Below, piece after piece: positions 34,810 through 47,500 of a stretch of 64,000 nt of DNA. Source of the stretch: Eledone cirrhosa. Its lineage: Eukaryota > Mollusca > Cephalopoda > Octopoda > Eledonidae. The notes beneath the pieces were generated by a model. It was given only the letters and a program-made list of their open reading frames with translations. It was not told the origin of the DNA and did no database searches. The translations under genes were made by a program, and so were the position numbers. The stretch is taken from NCBI GenBank assembly GCA_964016885.1, contig OZ024740.1:197763082-197827081 (forward strand). The letters run 5' to 3'. Positions within the stretch are counted from its first letter, which is position 1; each line of letters opens with the position of its first letter.

Positions 34810-35765
34810 ATGACCTCACTCAGAATAGGCAGCATAAATGCGCGTGTCTTGGGGTCGTCATGGAAGCAGGGCCACCTGTTCAACGACCTCAGGTCACTAA
34901 ACATAGATGTAGTGGCCATCAGCGAGACCAGAATCTCCGAAGCACGGGCCTTCGCACCGATCTTCGGCGGCTACGATGTGTACGCATCGCCCAGCCGTCC
35001 GGGATCGGGGGTGGGTTTGCTGTGATGTTTCGGAGATGTTTGGATCTTGCCATACGGGCCATCTTCCTGGACCCAGAAGGTAAGTTGGTGGTGCTGGACG
35101 TGACCAGCGGAGACGGGCAAGCTTTCAGGTTAGTGGCCGTCTATGCCCCGACAGGAGCAGGGCGGCCTGATTTCTTCCGGCGTCTGGAGACCTTTCTTGG
35201 AACGTCCCGCTCTTTAGTGTTAGTGAGCGACTGGAACGGGATCTTAGATGCACGCTGGGATTGTGTGGGATTAGTGGATAGGGGAGGAGGGTGCAAGAGT
35301 CTAACCAACCTGCTCAGGCGTTTTGAACTGTCTGACAGGTACCTATTGGATTTCCCGAATGTACCAATGTGGACTTGGACAAATCGCATAGGGTCATCCA
35401 GATCATATCTAGATAGAGTATTTTGTAGGGAAATAGATAGGTCTAGCATAGGCTGTCCACAATTCAAGATAGTCAGCTACACGGACCACAAATTCGTGAT
35501 CTGTGTGCTTGACTTAGATAGGCTTCATAGACGAGGACCCGGCTACTGGAAGCTAAACGCGTCCTTACCAGCGGGCAAGGCCTACAGAGACCGGATTAGC
35601 GAACTAGTTAAGCGGGCGTTGACGGGGGCCATCGTCAACAACAAGTGGTGGTTTGCTCTGAAAAGAGCAATTAGAATAGAGTCCATTAGGTTTAGTAAGG
35701 CTTTAGCAATAGAGAAAAATAGAGCAGAGGGAGAATTAGTTAGAAAATTAGACGAGGCGCTTTGC
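34810..35765 (+). pseudogene. Tx1-like ORF2, APE endonuclease part only
   Basis: ATG at 34810 starts MTSLRIGSINARVLG, followed by the APE-type motifs ISETRIS, VYAPTGAGRPDFF, SDWNGILDARWD, SSRSYLDRVF and YTDHKFVICV. A frameshift between about 34985 and 35020 moves the frame to that which stays open to the junction. The DWN motif reads SDWN where copy C has GDWN. The RT is missing; the frame continues across the junction into the unrelated LINE for about 185 codons. Confidence 0.85.
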
Positions 35766-38384
35766 AAAGTGAAACTAAACACTAAACGTAAAATCCGGGC
35801 TCCTGGTGTTGCCCTTCCCAGAAGATTGACTGCTGCTCGTCTTATGGATACAAATGAGAAGAGGACATTGCAAGAAGAGATGCAGGTTGCAGACCTTGGT
35901 GAGGATTGGCCGACCCTTAAAAGGTCGGTTTGTGAAGTAGGCAGGCGTGTTCTGGGATTGGTGCAGAGAAAATATCAGGATTGGTTTAATGAGAATGATG
36001 TACATATAGAAGACTTGTTGGCTGATAAGAGGCGTGCTCTGTCACGCTACTTGACGGCAAAACCACAGGAGAGGAATACGTTGCATGAGGAGCTCAGGGA
36101 TGTAAAATCACGTGTTAGGCGGAGTCTTTCTCAGATGAAGGATCAGTGGTGGAGTGAGAAGGCTGGTGAGATACAAACTGCGTCATATTCCAATAACACA
36201 AAGCTGTTGTACAGTCTCTTGCGTGAGGTTTATGGACCGTCTTCTTCTCTGGTGACACCGCTTCGCAGCAAGGATGGCAAAGAACTTCTTCGTGACTCAC
36301 AAAGAATTCTACGAAGGTAGCGAGAGCACTTTGATGATCCTTTGAATCAGCCGTCTGTCGTCAGTGAAGATTTCCTCAATCTCATTGCAGAAAGTCCTGT
36401 AAAAGTAGCTCTCGCAGAACCTCCGACGCTTGTGGAGGTTGCAGTGGCTATCTCAAAGCTGAACAGTGGAAGGTCTCCAGGTATGGATGGCATACATGCT
36501 GAGCTCCTACAATATGGTGGTGAGAGACTCCTGCAACATCTTCACTCTTTGTTTGGCAGGATATGGGCTAATGAATCCGTACCTGAGGACTGGAGAGATG
36601 CAGTAATGGTGGTCTTGTACAAGGGAAAGGGTAACAGGAATGATTGTGGGAACTACAGAGGTATATCATTGCTTTCTGTCGTAGGGAAAGTTTTATGTAG
36701 GTTCTTCTGGACCGTCTGCTGACACACATTGCAGATTGTGTTCTTCCTGAAAGTCAATCTGGTTTTCGTGCTGGACGCCGCACTACTTCTCAGCTAGACA
36801 GCTCCAGGAGAAGAGGATGGAATAAGGTTAGGATCTGTATCAGGTTTTTGTCGATCTGACAAAAGCTTTCGATACTGTTAACAGAGAGGCATTATGGAAG
36901 GTTCTCCAGAAACTTGGTTGCCCTGATAAGTTCCTTGCTTTAGTTAGGTCTTTCCATGACGACATGAAGGCTAGGGTTAATGTCGGAGGTAACATGTTGG
37001 AGCCTATCTCAGTAAAAATTGGAGTGAAACAGGGGGATATTCCAGCACCGACCCTGTTTGCTATATACTTTGCAATGGTTTTCTGTATTGCATTCAGGAA
37101 TTGCGAACATGGTGTTTACATCCGATATCGAACCTCAGGCAGCATATTTATCATCAGGCGCTTTGCTGCAAAGACAAAAGTATTTACATCAATCATAAGA
37201 GACCTCTTGTATGCAGATGATTGTGATCTTGTAGCGCACACAGAGAGTGATATGCAGCACATTTTGAATGCATTTTCTGACGCTTGCACTGCCCTGGGTT
37301 TGACTGTCAGTCTCAAGAAAACCGTCGTCATGTACCAACCTGCCCCTGGTAAGCAGTACACTGAACCAAATATCTATGTGTGTGGTAAACGACTTGGAGT
37401 GGTTGATCAGTTTGTCTACCTGGGAAGCACTGTCAATTGATACAGCAACCTTGACAGTGAAATCTCACTTAGGATTAGGAAAGCAAGTGATGCTTTCGGA
37501 AAGCTAGAAAGGCGACTCGGGGGTCGGCGAGACATATGCAGGAGGACAAAGGTAAAGGTGTACAAGGCATGTGTGTTCTCTTGTCTTCTTTATGCCTGCG
37601 AGACCTGGGTCACATATCGACACCACCTTAAGCAATTGGAGCGTTTCCATCAGATGTGTCTCAGACGGATCCATGGCGTTCACTGGAGGGACCACATCAG
37701 TGATGTCGAGATTTTGGAAAGCTCTATGTGTGACAGTATAAAAGCTCTTGTGCTTAAGCAACGACTCCGTTGGAGTGGTCACCTTGCCAGGATGAAGGAT
37801 TCTAGAATACAAAAACAACTCTTTTATGGAGAGTTGGTTAAAGGAAAACGACCGCCACATAAACCAAAAAAGAGGTATAAAGATTCCTTGAAAGCCTCTT
37901 TGAAAGACGCTAACATCTCTGCTGATACATGGGAAAATATTGCTGCTGATCGTAATAAATGGAGAAAGACTGTATATGAGGGAAAAGTTGCCTTTGAGGC
38001 ATCTCGAATCGCATACGAGAAAGTAAAGCGGGGTGTGAGGAAGGGCATTGCTGTGCACTTCCAGGCGGCGAGGGTCCTCCTATGGTGCTGACATGCAGCG
38101 TCAGTGCGAGACTCTGCCTAAGAAAAGCTGGACTCGAAAGTCATCTTCGCAGTCATAAAGTAAGACCAGTGGTTGACTACCAGGCTGCTGTTGGAGATGC
38201 TACTCATCATGCTTGCCAAACATGTGGTAGAGAATGTAAATCAGCAGGAAGGCTCAAGCGACATGCAAAAGTACACGAACTCCAACCACAGCCGGCTATT
38301 CCCAGTGAATGTTTTGGTTGCCGACTCTGTGCAAGACATTTTAGATCATTGGCTGGGCTAAAAAGCCACATTCGATCGCAGTGA
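35766..38384 (+). pseudogene. APE-type LINE (CFDP2-like) RT with C-terminal C2H2 fingers
   Basis: 5'-truncated element beginning in the linker before the RT. Order: linker (RRALSRYLTAKPQERN), RT with SPGMDGIHAELLQYGG, NYRGISLLSV, PESQSGFRAGRRT, VFVDLTKAFDTVNRE type, GVKQGDIPAPTLF and YADD (37210-37221), then a LYACETW ... HLARM ... GKRP tail and about three C2H2 fingers (CQTCGRECKS...HAKVH and CRLCARHFRS, 38200-38384). Breaks: a TAG at 36318-36320 after RR, a frameshift near 36695, scrambled sequence at 36780-36900 and a TGA at 37438-37440. I recognise the protein type as common in molluscs; the clade (RTE/CR1/jockey group) is uncertain. Confidence 0.85.
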
Positions 38385-38533
38385 TGTTAGTTGCTATCGT
38401 GTGTATGTGTGTGTATAGATATGTTTATGTGTGTGCGTGTGTGTATATATATATATATGTATATGTATATTATTATTGTTGTTGTTGTCGTTATTATTAT
38501 TGTTGTTATTATTATTATTATTATTGTTATTAT
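38385..38533. repeat. TG/TA and (ATT)n microsatellite between two LINEs
   Basis: Runs from the end of the zinc-finger LINE into ATT/GTT trinucleotides that stop where the leader of Tx1-like copy C begins. Confidence 0.9.
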
Positions 38534-38762
38534 ATATGGCCGCACATGTGTGAAGACTGTACAAATCTGCGAAGGAAAGGTTCGTAACTTTAAGCTGTTT
38601 TAAAGTGTCATTTTTTGTATTTTCCTGTCGTTAACGAAACTTAGGGTACACATCTTGATTTAAAGAGAGAGATACCTCTCAATATTCGGGCTTTAAGACG
38701 GAATATTCAGTTTTATTTTTAAAAACTTCGAAAAATATCGCTTCCACACCCCCAAAAAAATT

Positions 38763-40102
38763 ATGGAAATGTTCGACCTTGAAACGGTAAACAACGTTCA
38801 GGTCAAACATTTAAAGGCAGCCACTGTAGATTTCACCACGACTACGACGGCTACAGTCATGCCTGTCGTCCACTCTACTGAATGTGAAGGCAAAACTCAA
38901 CCTTCTGTGATAGCAGCAGTATCATCAGAAAACGACATCACCACCACAACAACAACAACTCAGAGCAATAACGACAATAACACTGACAGCTTCAATGTAA
39001 ACACGGAAGGCGGTGGCAACAGCATCAACAAACAAAACAACAACACCAATAACAACAGCAAGTATGACAACACCAACAATAAGAGCATCAGAAACACCAC
39101 ATTTGCTGCAGCAGCAGCAAAAACAAAGCGCTTATTGAATATTGATATTGATATTAGCGATAAAGACGAACAGTGGGCCAAAGCGTGGAGGCTAATTAAA
39201 CGGGAGAAGTCCTGGGCAAACCTGACCATCCCGGACGAGGCAATAGCGGCCATGCAAAGGAGGACGGTGTTTTTTCGATGTATTTCGGTGCAAACACGAA
39301 AATTGGAACTTGCGAGCCAAGCAGAGGTCGAGGCTGCTTTGGAGTACATCGGAAGTAACATAGAGTACAAAGCAAGAGGCAAACAGTTCGGTACCATCTC
39401 GGTACTGTTCAAAACCGAGGCCCTCGCTATTAAGAACTCGGTGACCACCTGCAGAACGGAACGCATTATCATGCATCCGTCCTACATGGGTAAAAGGACA
39501 GTAAAGGTACGCATTCCCAGCATCCCACAGGAATGAACATATGGTGGTTGCTGTGATGCGTAATCGAGGAGGGGACAGACACTACCCTCCTGGATATCAA
39601 ACGGACAGAGAGAGAGGACTGGTCCGGAATGGATTTGGAGATTCTTCTCCAAATGAAACCGGAGGATATGAATAACATCCCGGATTTTGCCCGCCTGCAG
39701 GACGGGACAACACTCCAACTAATCATTGACGGAAGAAGGCCACGCTGCTTCGTCTGCGGGGAAGCAACGCATCTTCAATCCTTCTGCCCTCAGCGCAAAA
39801 ATGCAGGGGTCGCAAACCTCCTTTGTTGCCAACGCCAGTGTCAGCACGGAAAGCTGCACCACCACCACCACCACCACCACCACCACCACCACCACCAAAA
39901 ACAACACCAACAAAAACACGGACACCAACATCAAAAACAGCCGGATCACCACCAACACCAAAACCAATCCAAGGAGAAAACGAGGAAAGCTCTTTCACTT
40001 CCCTACCCCCCCAATTATACACATAGACAAAACAATAAACGTACACACAGACACAGAGACACTCACAGACACAGACCCTTTGTCTTCCAGCAGCGAAGAT
40101 GA
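38763..40102 (+). pseudogene. Tx1-like ORF1 with frameshifts
   Basis: The first frame, 38763-39536, carries an Asn/Thr-rich N-terminus and the conserved ORF1 domain (CISVQTRKLELASQ ... HPSYMGKRTVKVRIPSIP). A stop at 39534-39536 and a frame change lead to a second part with the zinc knuckle RCFVCGEATHLQSFCPQ near 39755. A (CAC)n run at 39855-39896 is read as His, Thr or Pro in the three frames; comparison with copy B favours the Pro frame just there and the last frame further on. Its final stop overlaps the ORF2 start as ATGA (40099-40102). Confidence 0.82.
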
Positions 40103-43100
40103 AGGAAAACCCAAAAGTGCAAAAAAACAGAGAATACTCACAAAAAAAAAGCCCCAACAAAACACAATTAAGAGTAGGAAGTTTAAATGTTCGCGGCCTG
40201 GGGTCAGCCTGGAAGCAGGGTCGCCTGCTCAACGACCTCCGGTCGCTGGAAATGGACGTGATTGCCGTCAGCGAGACCAGAATTTCCGACACGCGCGCAC
40301 TAACCCCCATTTTCGACGACTATCAGATCTTCGCATCTGTTAGCAGGCCGGGAATGGGGCGTGGGGTGGAAGTGCTGTTTAGGAAAGGACTGGATTTCGA
40401 GATAAGGTCGATCTTCCGGGACCCGGACAGTAAGTTGGTGGTCTTGGATGTGAGCAGTAGCGAAGGTGGTGCCTTTAGACTGCTGGCCGTCTACGCCCCT
40501 ACTGGGGCCGGACGACCTGACTTCTTTAGGCGCCTGGAGACCTTTCTGGGTACGTCTCGCCCTTTACTGTTAGCGGGGGACTGGAATGGCATCTTAGACG
40601 CACGCTGGGATTGTGTGGGAGTAGCCGATAGGAGCGGGGTGTGCAAAAGCCTCAAGCACCTACTCAGCCAGTTCCAACTGTCTGACAGGTATCGACTAGA
40701 TTTCCCCAATGTGCCAGAATGGACATGGACCAACCGAATGGGGTCATCTAGATCGTATATAGACAGGATCTTCATTAGGAAAATAGATAGAAATAGTGTG
40801 GGCTGTCCACTTTTTAAAACGGTCGCCTATTCAGATCACAAATTTGTGATCTGTACGGTCCACCTAAATAAAACGCGTAGGTTAGGAGCGGGTTACTGGA
40901 AGCTGAACATGTCATTTCCGGCACGTAAGGCTTACAGGGACCGAGTCAACAATTTAGTTAAGCAAAAGTTGACAGGGGGGATCATCAACAACAGATGGTG
41001 GGTGGCGCTCAAAAGAGACATTAGAGTAACTTCGATAGAGTTCAGCAAAGAACTAGCGTTAGAGAAAAATAGAAAGGAGGGGGAGCTGGTAGATAAGTTA
41101 GACGAGGCTATTTGTAGTGGCATCTCAACTGACGTGCTAGCGGCGAGAATGGCATTAGACTATTTCTTCAATGCCAAACACGAAGGTTGCATTGTCAGAG
41201 CTAAGGCGCGTGCGCTGAGAAACGAGGGAACTAAAGCTGTTCGATGGGCTCGCGTGGCGGAGGCACAGCGTGGTAATAAAACCACAATTCGGTCTTTGGC
41301 GGACCTAGACGGACACGAGATAAGCAATTCCAAGCGGATGTGTGAGGCCTTTCGCCAGCACTTTGCTCGGTTGTTCAGGGAGAGTGGCGAGTCAGAGAAA
41401 GTAGCGGATTTCAGTCCCTACCTTGACGGCTTGCCGCGCATCTCGACGGTCGACGCTGAGCGCTGCGAAAGGCCGATTACTTCAGCCGAAATTCAGGACG
41501 CCCTTGTCGGCTGCATGAGGCGCAAGTCACCCGGTTTGGATGGCCTGCCCTACGAGCTTTACGTAAATATGCCAGACTTGTTCTCCGAACTCCTCGAAGC
41601 ACTCTACTGCAACTGGCAGCAGAATGGGAGTATTCCCAGTTCTGTGAGTAGGGGAGTGGTGACGCTGATAAGGAAAGACGAGAACAAGAGGGATACATTA
41701 GACAACTTCAGGCCCATAAGTCTGCTCAACACAGAGTTTAAGATTTTGGCCAAGGTGTTAGCAAAGAGATTGGCGATTGTCGTCGAGGATTTGGTTGGGG
41801 AGGCGCAAACTTGCGCAATCCCAGCCAGGTCCATACACGACAATCTCCACCTCATGCGCTACATCATAGAGAGGGTAGGGTGTAAACCTGACTTCGGTCG
41901 GGCACTGATCAATTTAGATCAATCGAAAGCATTCGATAGGGTCGACCATCGGTATCTGGAGGTTGTCGTCCTCAAAGCAGCTGGCTTCGGCCCTGTCTTT
42001 AGAAGCTGGATCGTTGCCATGCACAGCGGCACACGCTCGGTGGTCAAGGTTAATGGCCACCTCTCGGAACCATTTCGGCTCTTCGATCGGTCCGTCAAGG
42101 GTGCCCTCTCTCTTCCCTTCTGTACGTATTGACTCTCGAGCCTTTACTGCGGAAGTTGGAGCTGTTGCAGGGCATCCCGCTCGAACCGGGACGTGGAAAG
42201 GCGGTGTCGGCTTATGCGGACGACATCACCGTGATGGTGTCGAACACCTCAGAAATCGAGGTGGTCGGCACCTTATTGAAGGAATATGAAAGGTTGACAG
42301 GAGCCAAACTTAAGCTTGCAGCTCGGAACCTGGAGAGGCAAGCCCATGCCGTCCAACAGCGTCGTGGGGCGCTGGACGGACGGACCGGTAAAGTTGCTCG
42401 GGGTTTGGTTCGGACCAGACCTCCAGGTGGAAAAGAATTGGGACGAGGTAACGAGCAGAGTAGCCAGTCTCACCCAAAAATGGGCTGGGAGGAAGCTATC
42501 ACTGAAAGGTCGCGCGGAGGTGGCGAATGCGTACATCGCGTCCGTCATCTACTACCGCCTGACCGTCGTACCTTGTCCCCGTCCGCGCCTCGTCAAGTTG
42601 GAACGGCTCCTCTTCAAATTCTTGTGGAGGGGACAAGTTCCGTTGGTGAGGCGGTCCATCTGCTGCCAGCACCCTCTACGCGGAGGGCTGGGCATGCCGT
42701 GGCTAATGATGCGCAGACATGCGTTGAGGCTGCGACATCTCCATATATTCTGCCTCACGGTGAACAGGTGTGGTCTCCGTTTATCAGACGGGCCTTTCCG
42801 CTGCTCATTTCTTTGACTGAGCTGCAGTCCTGGGTCAAGAAGAGACCGAGACTGGGTGACTGGCACCTGGAATGTTGCCAGGCACTCACTGCCCTCTACC
42901 AAGCGGGCAATGCGATCAGTGGAACTTCCACTCTCGAGTTCTATAGAGGATTAGTGGTGGGCAAGTGCGATGACGCACTCGGAGAAGCTTTGGGCCTCGA
43001 CGAAATCGAACTGACCAGTCTGTACCGGAGGACTTTTGAGCCGGGGACGATGGACAATTTCCAGAAATCCCTCGCTTGGCAGTGCTACCGGGGGGGCACT

Positions 43101-43566
43101 GCCGGTTCGGGATAAACTCTACAGGCACGGAAGTGCTGTCAGACGGATCTGCCCAAGGTGCGCACAGAACGACGAAACGGTTCTCCACGCACTTGTCCAA
43201 TGTCCGTGCATTACTGACTTGTGGAGTTATGTCGAACAGCTACTCTCGCGTGTGGAACGAATCCGGCTATCGGCCGAGTCCATAGTGAAGATCGATTCAC
43301 CCCCTTCCTTAGGTCAGGAAGAGCAGGAAATTTTCCTCTGTCTGGTGGCAGTTGCGAAAGAGATTATATTCTGGACCAGGTTGAAAGGACTAAAGACAGA
43401 CATTTTTCTCTTCGGCCAATCCCTCATCAACTTCTTCAAGTTTCACCTGGAAAGGAAGGTGAGGGTGGAGAGAGAAGTGCTGCTCCCCAGTACATTTGCT
43501 AAAAGGTGGATGAATGTGGCGAGAATGGCTCGTGTGAATGGGCCTACTCTGACCATGCGCATATAG
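40099..43566 (+). pseudogene. Tx1-like ORF2: APE endonuclease, RT, zinc knuckle
   Basis: Frame 1, 40099-42132 (677 codons), carries the APE nuclease (LRVGSLNVRGLG, SETRIS, VYAPTGAGRPDFF, GDWNGILDARWD, SSRSYIDRIF, YSDHKFVIC) and most of the RT (KSPGLDGLPYELY, NFRPISLLNTEFK, INLDQSKAFDRVDH). A one-base loss near 42085 destroys the RQGCPLS region. The YADD site (42213-42224) is in the next frame, and further frame changes occur near 42310, 42750 and 43090, the last in a run of G. The end (43036-43566) holds the CPRCAQ...HALVQC knuckle. The start is the first ATG of the long frame; part of its N-terminal 24 residues may not belong. Confidence 0.9.
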
Positions 43567-44045
43567 GCTAGCTAACTTGAGGAGAGGGGTGCTCTCCCTG
43601 GGTGCCCTAGAAGCGCAGGGTGGTTCAGGATTGGTGTGGTACCCGAGTCACCCCAGGGTCGTCCACCCCCTATCGGGGAATTTATTTTGTTATATTTATG
43701 CATAGTTTATTTTATATTTTTATATCTTTATTGTTAAATTAGTCTTGCCATTGTGCACTTTTACTCGACCTTATTGTAAACCCCCACTGTCCCTGTCTTT
43801 GTATTGTCCCCTACATGTCGGCCCTTGTGGCTAATAAATGAAATCATTATTATTATTATTGTTATTAATGTATATGTGTGTATATATATATGTATGTGCG
43901 TATATTTGTATGTGTGTGTGTATATATATATATTTCTTTTTTTTTTTTTTCTTTTCTTTTTTATTTATTTATTAATATATATATATTGTATATATTTTTT
44001 CTCCTCGTGCAATGGCCATACTCGATAACGAGGGGGCAGCCATCA

Positions 44046-44150
44046 TGTATGTATGTATGTATGTATGTATGTATGTATGTATGTATGTATGTATGTATGT
44101 ATGTATGTATGTATGTATGTATGTTTGTATGTATGTATGTATGTAAAATG
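44046..44150. repeat. (TATG)n microsatellite
   Basis: About 24 units with one TTTG variant. The preceding 43990-44045 carries a block (GGCCATACTCGATAACGAGG) that also occurs inverted beside the ACAT tract at 24514-24560. Bases 43870-43990 are T-rich and TA-rich simple sequence. Confidence 0.95.
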
Positions 44151-44315
44151 TTATCTCTTTCTCTTAATTTCGAGTATATTTTTGACCGGCCACCTTCCTG
44201 GTGGCCAGGTTGTAAAAGAAAAGAAATTGTCATCTCTTGAATCGCAAGAATGATTTGCAAATTTTGAAGGTGCCAGCTATCGCATCCATTTGTAGACTAT
44301 GAATTAAGGAGCTGC
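44151..44315 (-). mobile_element. R4-c LINE 3' end fragment between (TATG)n tracts
   Basis: Reverse complement of 24330-24500: the last coding residues (IAGTFKICK type), the stop region and the 3' UTR. Only 165 bp, with (TATG)n directly on both sides, so a heavily 5'-truncated insertion into the tetranucleotide repeat. Confidence 0.88.
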
Positions 44316-44412
44316 ATGTATGTATGTATGTATGTATGTATGTATGTATGTATGTATGTATGTATGTATGTATGTATGTGTGTATGTATGTATGTATGTA
44401 TGTATGTATGTT
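44316..44412. repeat. (TATG)n microsatellite between two LINE insertions
   Basis: About 24 units with one TGTG variant. The R4-c fragment ends on its left and R4-b copy iii ends on its right. Confidence 0.95.
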
Positions 44413-44507
44413 CTTCTGGTTTTATAATTTCACAAATTTTTTCCCAATAGAGAGAGAGTCGGTTTCTAACATAGACACAATACTCTATCATTGGAATTTA
44501 CACAACA

Positions 44508-47500
44508 TCAACTAGGTAGATTATGTATGCATGCATGTGTAGATATGGATGTTATTGTATACGTGGATGTGGATGTTTTGAGTTGTATGTCTGCATGTGT
44601 ATATGCTCTGCATCTGTACATGCAGTTATTAGATGCAACATTGCATTTCCTAACTAGTTGTGTTCTTTCTGTTCCTGTGAAGCCTAGCTTCTCAAGATTT
44701 GTATTGAGGCAGTTACTAACATACCCCAGTGCACCAATAATCACAGGCATAAATCTGAAGGTATAACCAGGTTGGAGTATCTGCATATTTCTCATTAGTT
44801 CTGCATAAATATTCTCGTTTTCACTAATCTTTGATATTATATTAGCATCTGCTGGGCAGCTAATTTCCACTACTGTGCATGCTTTCTTCTCCCTGTCCCA
44901 TCTCATAATATCTGGTCTGTTATGCCTGCATTTTATTGGGGTTTTTACTAGGTGTTTAGCCTGCATCCCTATCTATTTTGTGAATCAGGTATTTCGTGTT
45001 GATTTCCTGTTCTTGGATTGCAAAAGTGTATCCTTCAAAGTGGGAGCCAATATAGCGGTTGTTGGTCCAAGATAGACTACTTTCTTTATCTATATTACTC
45101 TCACTCTGGAGCTTCCTGGCAACATATACATGCATGATTTTTTGCTGATAAGCATGCAGTTTTTCATCCATGGATTCACTGCGATACTGCTGAGCGACTT
45201 CCCTGGGTGTGAGTTTTTGATTATCACATACACAGGGAATATCTCTCGAGGACTTCCTTCCCAACTCTCATGATCTTATCTGTTTCATGCAGATAGACTT
45301 GCTCGAGAGACGGGCTTCTACGCTTCGAGATTCGTAGATATTGTCGGAGAGATGCGACATTCAAATGTTGTCTGGACTGATGTTAGGCCTCTGCCTCTCT
45401 GCTTACGTTTCAAGTAAAGGCGGTCTATGTCACTGTTGATGTGGAAGTTTCCGGTGTTTTTCAGTATTTTTCGAGTTCCAACATCAACTGCTCGGATTTC
45501 GTCTATCGTCCAATTGAGTATTCCAAACGTTGGTGTTAGGACAGGCACAGCAAACACATCGTGAGCCACTGTTTTGTTTTGTGCAGAGAGTTCCGATGAC
45601 CAAATCCTTGTTAATCGGGTGTAGTATTCCCTGGTTACGCGTTCTTTATTACAGATACCATTATAGGATATGTTCTCATCTATCCCCAGGTATCTGTAGC
45701 AGTTCTCATCAGATATCGGTGAAACAGTTAGACCATTGATGACAATGTTGCTAGATTGGGTTGTTGTTTTTCCTCGCTTTACAGTCATATATGAGCATTT
45801 ATCTTCGCCAAACTCCATTCCTATATCCTTTGAGAATGTTGTAACCAGGTCAAGACTTTTCTTCATCCCATCCATGTTCTTGGCATAGAGTTTCAGATCG
45901 TCCACAAAGAAACTATGGGTTAGGTTCGTATTTCTGTCCTTCTGTGAGCCAATGATGTATCCCTCACATTTCTTGAGCAGATAGGACAAGGGGTTTAATG
46001 ACAAGATGAATAATATCACAGAGAGACTGTCCCCCTGAAATATACCCCTGCAATATTTTATTTTATCAGTAAAAATAGAGTCCTCCCTCTCTGTCTTTAA
46101 CCTTAGGATAGTAGCCCAAGAAGAAGACAACCTCTCTATGGCTCTGACAATAATATCTGGGACTTTAGGAAGCTGGAGGGCATCTATCATCTAAGAGTGG
46201 GGAACAGAATCGAAAGCTTTCCTGTAGTCCAGTAAGACTGTAGCCATATTCCTCCTAAGTTGTCGCACCTCCGACATCGCAGTTTTGTTGATTAGGAGTT
46301 GTTCAGCACATCCCCAAACCCCTTTCTTTCCAGCTGCTTGTTCATCTGTGATGATGTTATTATTTTCACAGTGATCTTGGAGGAATAGGTTCAGGCAGGC
46401 TGTATACATCAGGTTCTGGCATGCAATGGGTCGGTAGTTTTTTGCTAAGTGGGTGTCTTTGTTCTTGGGGAGCAGTAATGTTTGTGCTAATGTCAACCAT
46501 TCTGATATAAGTGTATCTCTATTAAGAACTTATTGGTAGAGGTCAGTAAGAATCTTCCGAAATGTCTCTTCCTGTTGTTTTCTCATCTTGGAGATTTCCT
46601 ATCACAGTCTCAAGGGTACCTTCACTTATTTCGTATGTTTTTGTTGTAGTGTAGGAGCAATAGTTCTTTTGGATTTCTTTTAACCACACTGCATCTTGGT
46701 TGAAATTCTTCTTTCACCCCATATTTTGCTCCAAAAGGAATCTATGTCTTTCTGGGATGGGGCCTCAGTGACACTTATTATTTTGTTCTTCATATTTCAT
46801 AGACTGATGTTCGGTTTCGTCTGAATCTTTTATTAAGCCCTTTTCTCTCATCTACCTTCTTCAGGTATCGGTGTTTTTCGCTAACAGCTCTCAATTCTTG
46901 TTTGAGGGTGATCAGCTTATATTTCAATATAAGCTGATCACCCTCAGTTCTGATTCTACTGTTACCAAACATCGTCTCTATTTTATTTTTCACTCTTTGT
47001 TGGCGAGGAGTGAAGTTTTTTTGTGTTTGTTTGCATGTAAGGAGCATTGTCACATATCCTATGGTTTTTCGTAGGTCAGCAATCTTTTTTTACTATTTTA
47101 GTTATATATGATGGTATTTTTGGTGGTGTTCTGTTCTTGTTAATATCTCTGCTATCACCAAGATAATACTTCACTGTCGTTGCTAAGGCATATAAACAGG
47201 CGTTGATTTGCCAAAATGTTGGGTTTTTATCTGTCGTAAATATTTATCCCCTATTTCGTCAATAACACGTAATATTTCATTATTTGGTTTTTTATTAAAC
47301 ATTGTCGTTCAGCAAGAGAGATATTTATACATGAATTAATTTCTCTCTGGAAGATTTCGTTGAGGGAAATTCTCAATTGTTTATACTTTTGATTATTATC
47401 ATTATCGATAATATTTAACACAACAGTCGACGTAGATTTGGATGGTACACGTGGTGTCAAATTTCTTCGATTATTATTATTATTTCTTCGATTTTTATTA

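Larger units (their letters stand above)
32580..35765 (+). mobile_element. Tx1-like LINE, copy B (3' part replaced)
   Basis: Begins directly after an ATT tract (32549-32579) with a 208-bp leader, then ORF1 (32788-34775) and ORF2 (from 34810). At about 35765 homology to copies A and C ends abruptly in the linker after the endonuclease and the sequence becomes an unrelated LINE. The RT, C-terminus and tail of this copy are absent. Confidence 0.87.
38534..43868 (+). mobile_element. Tx1-like LINE, copy C (nearly full length)
   Basis: The most complete copy: 229-bp leader after an ATT tract, ORF1 (38763-40102), ORF2 (40099-43566), about 280 bp of 3' UTR with GGCTAATAAATGAAATC, and a short (ATT)n tail (about 43846-43868). 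About 5.3 kb overall. Multiple frameshifts make it inactive. Divergence from copies A and B in the UTRs suggests related subfamilies rather than one recent burst. Confidence 0.9.
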
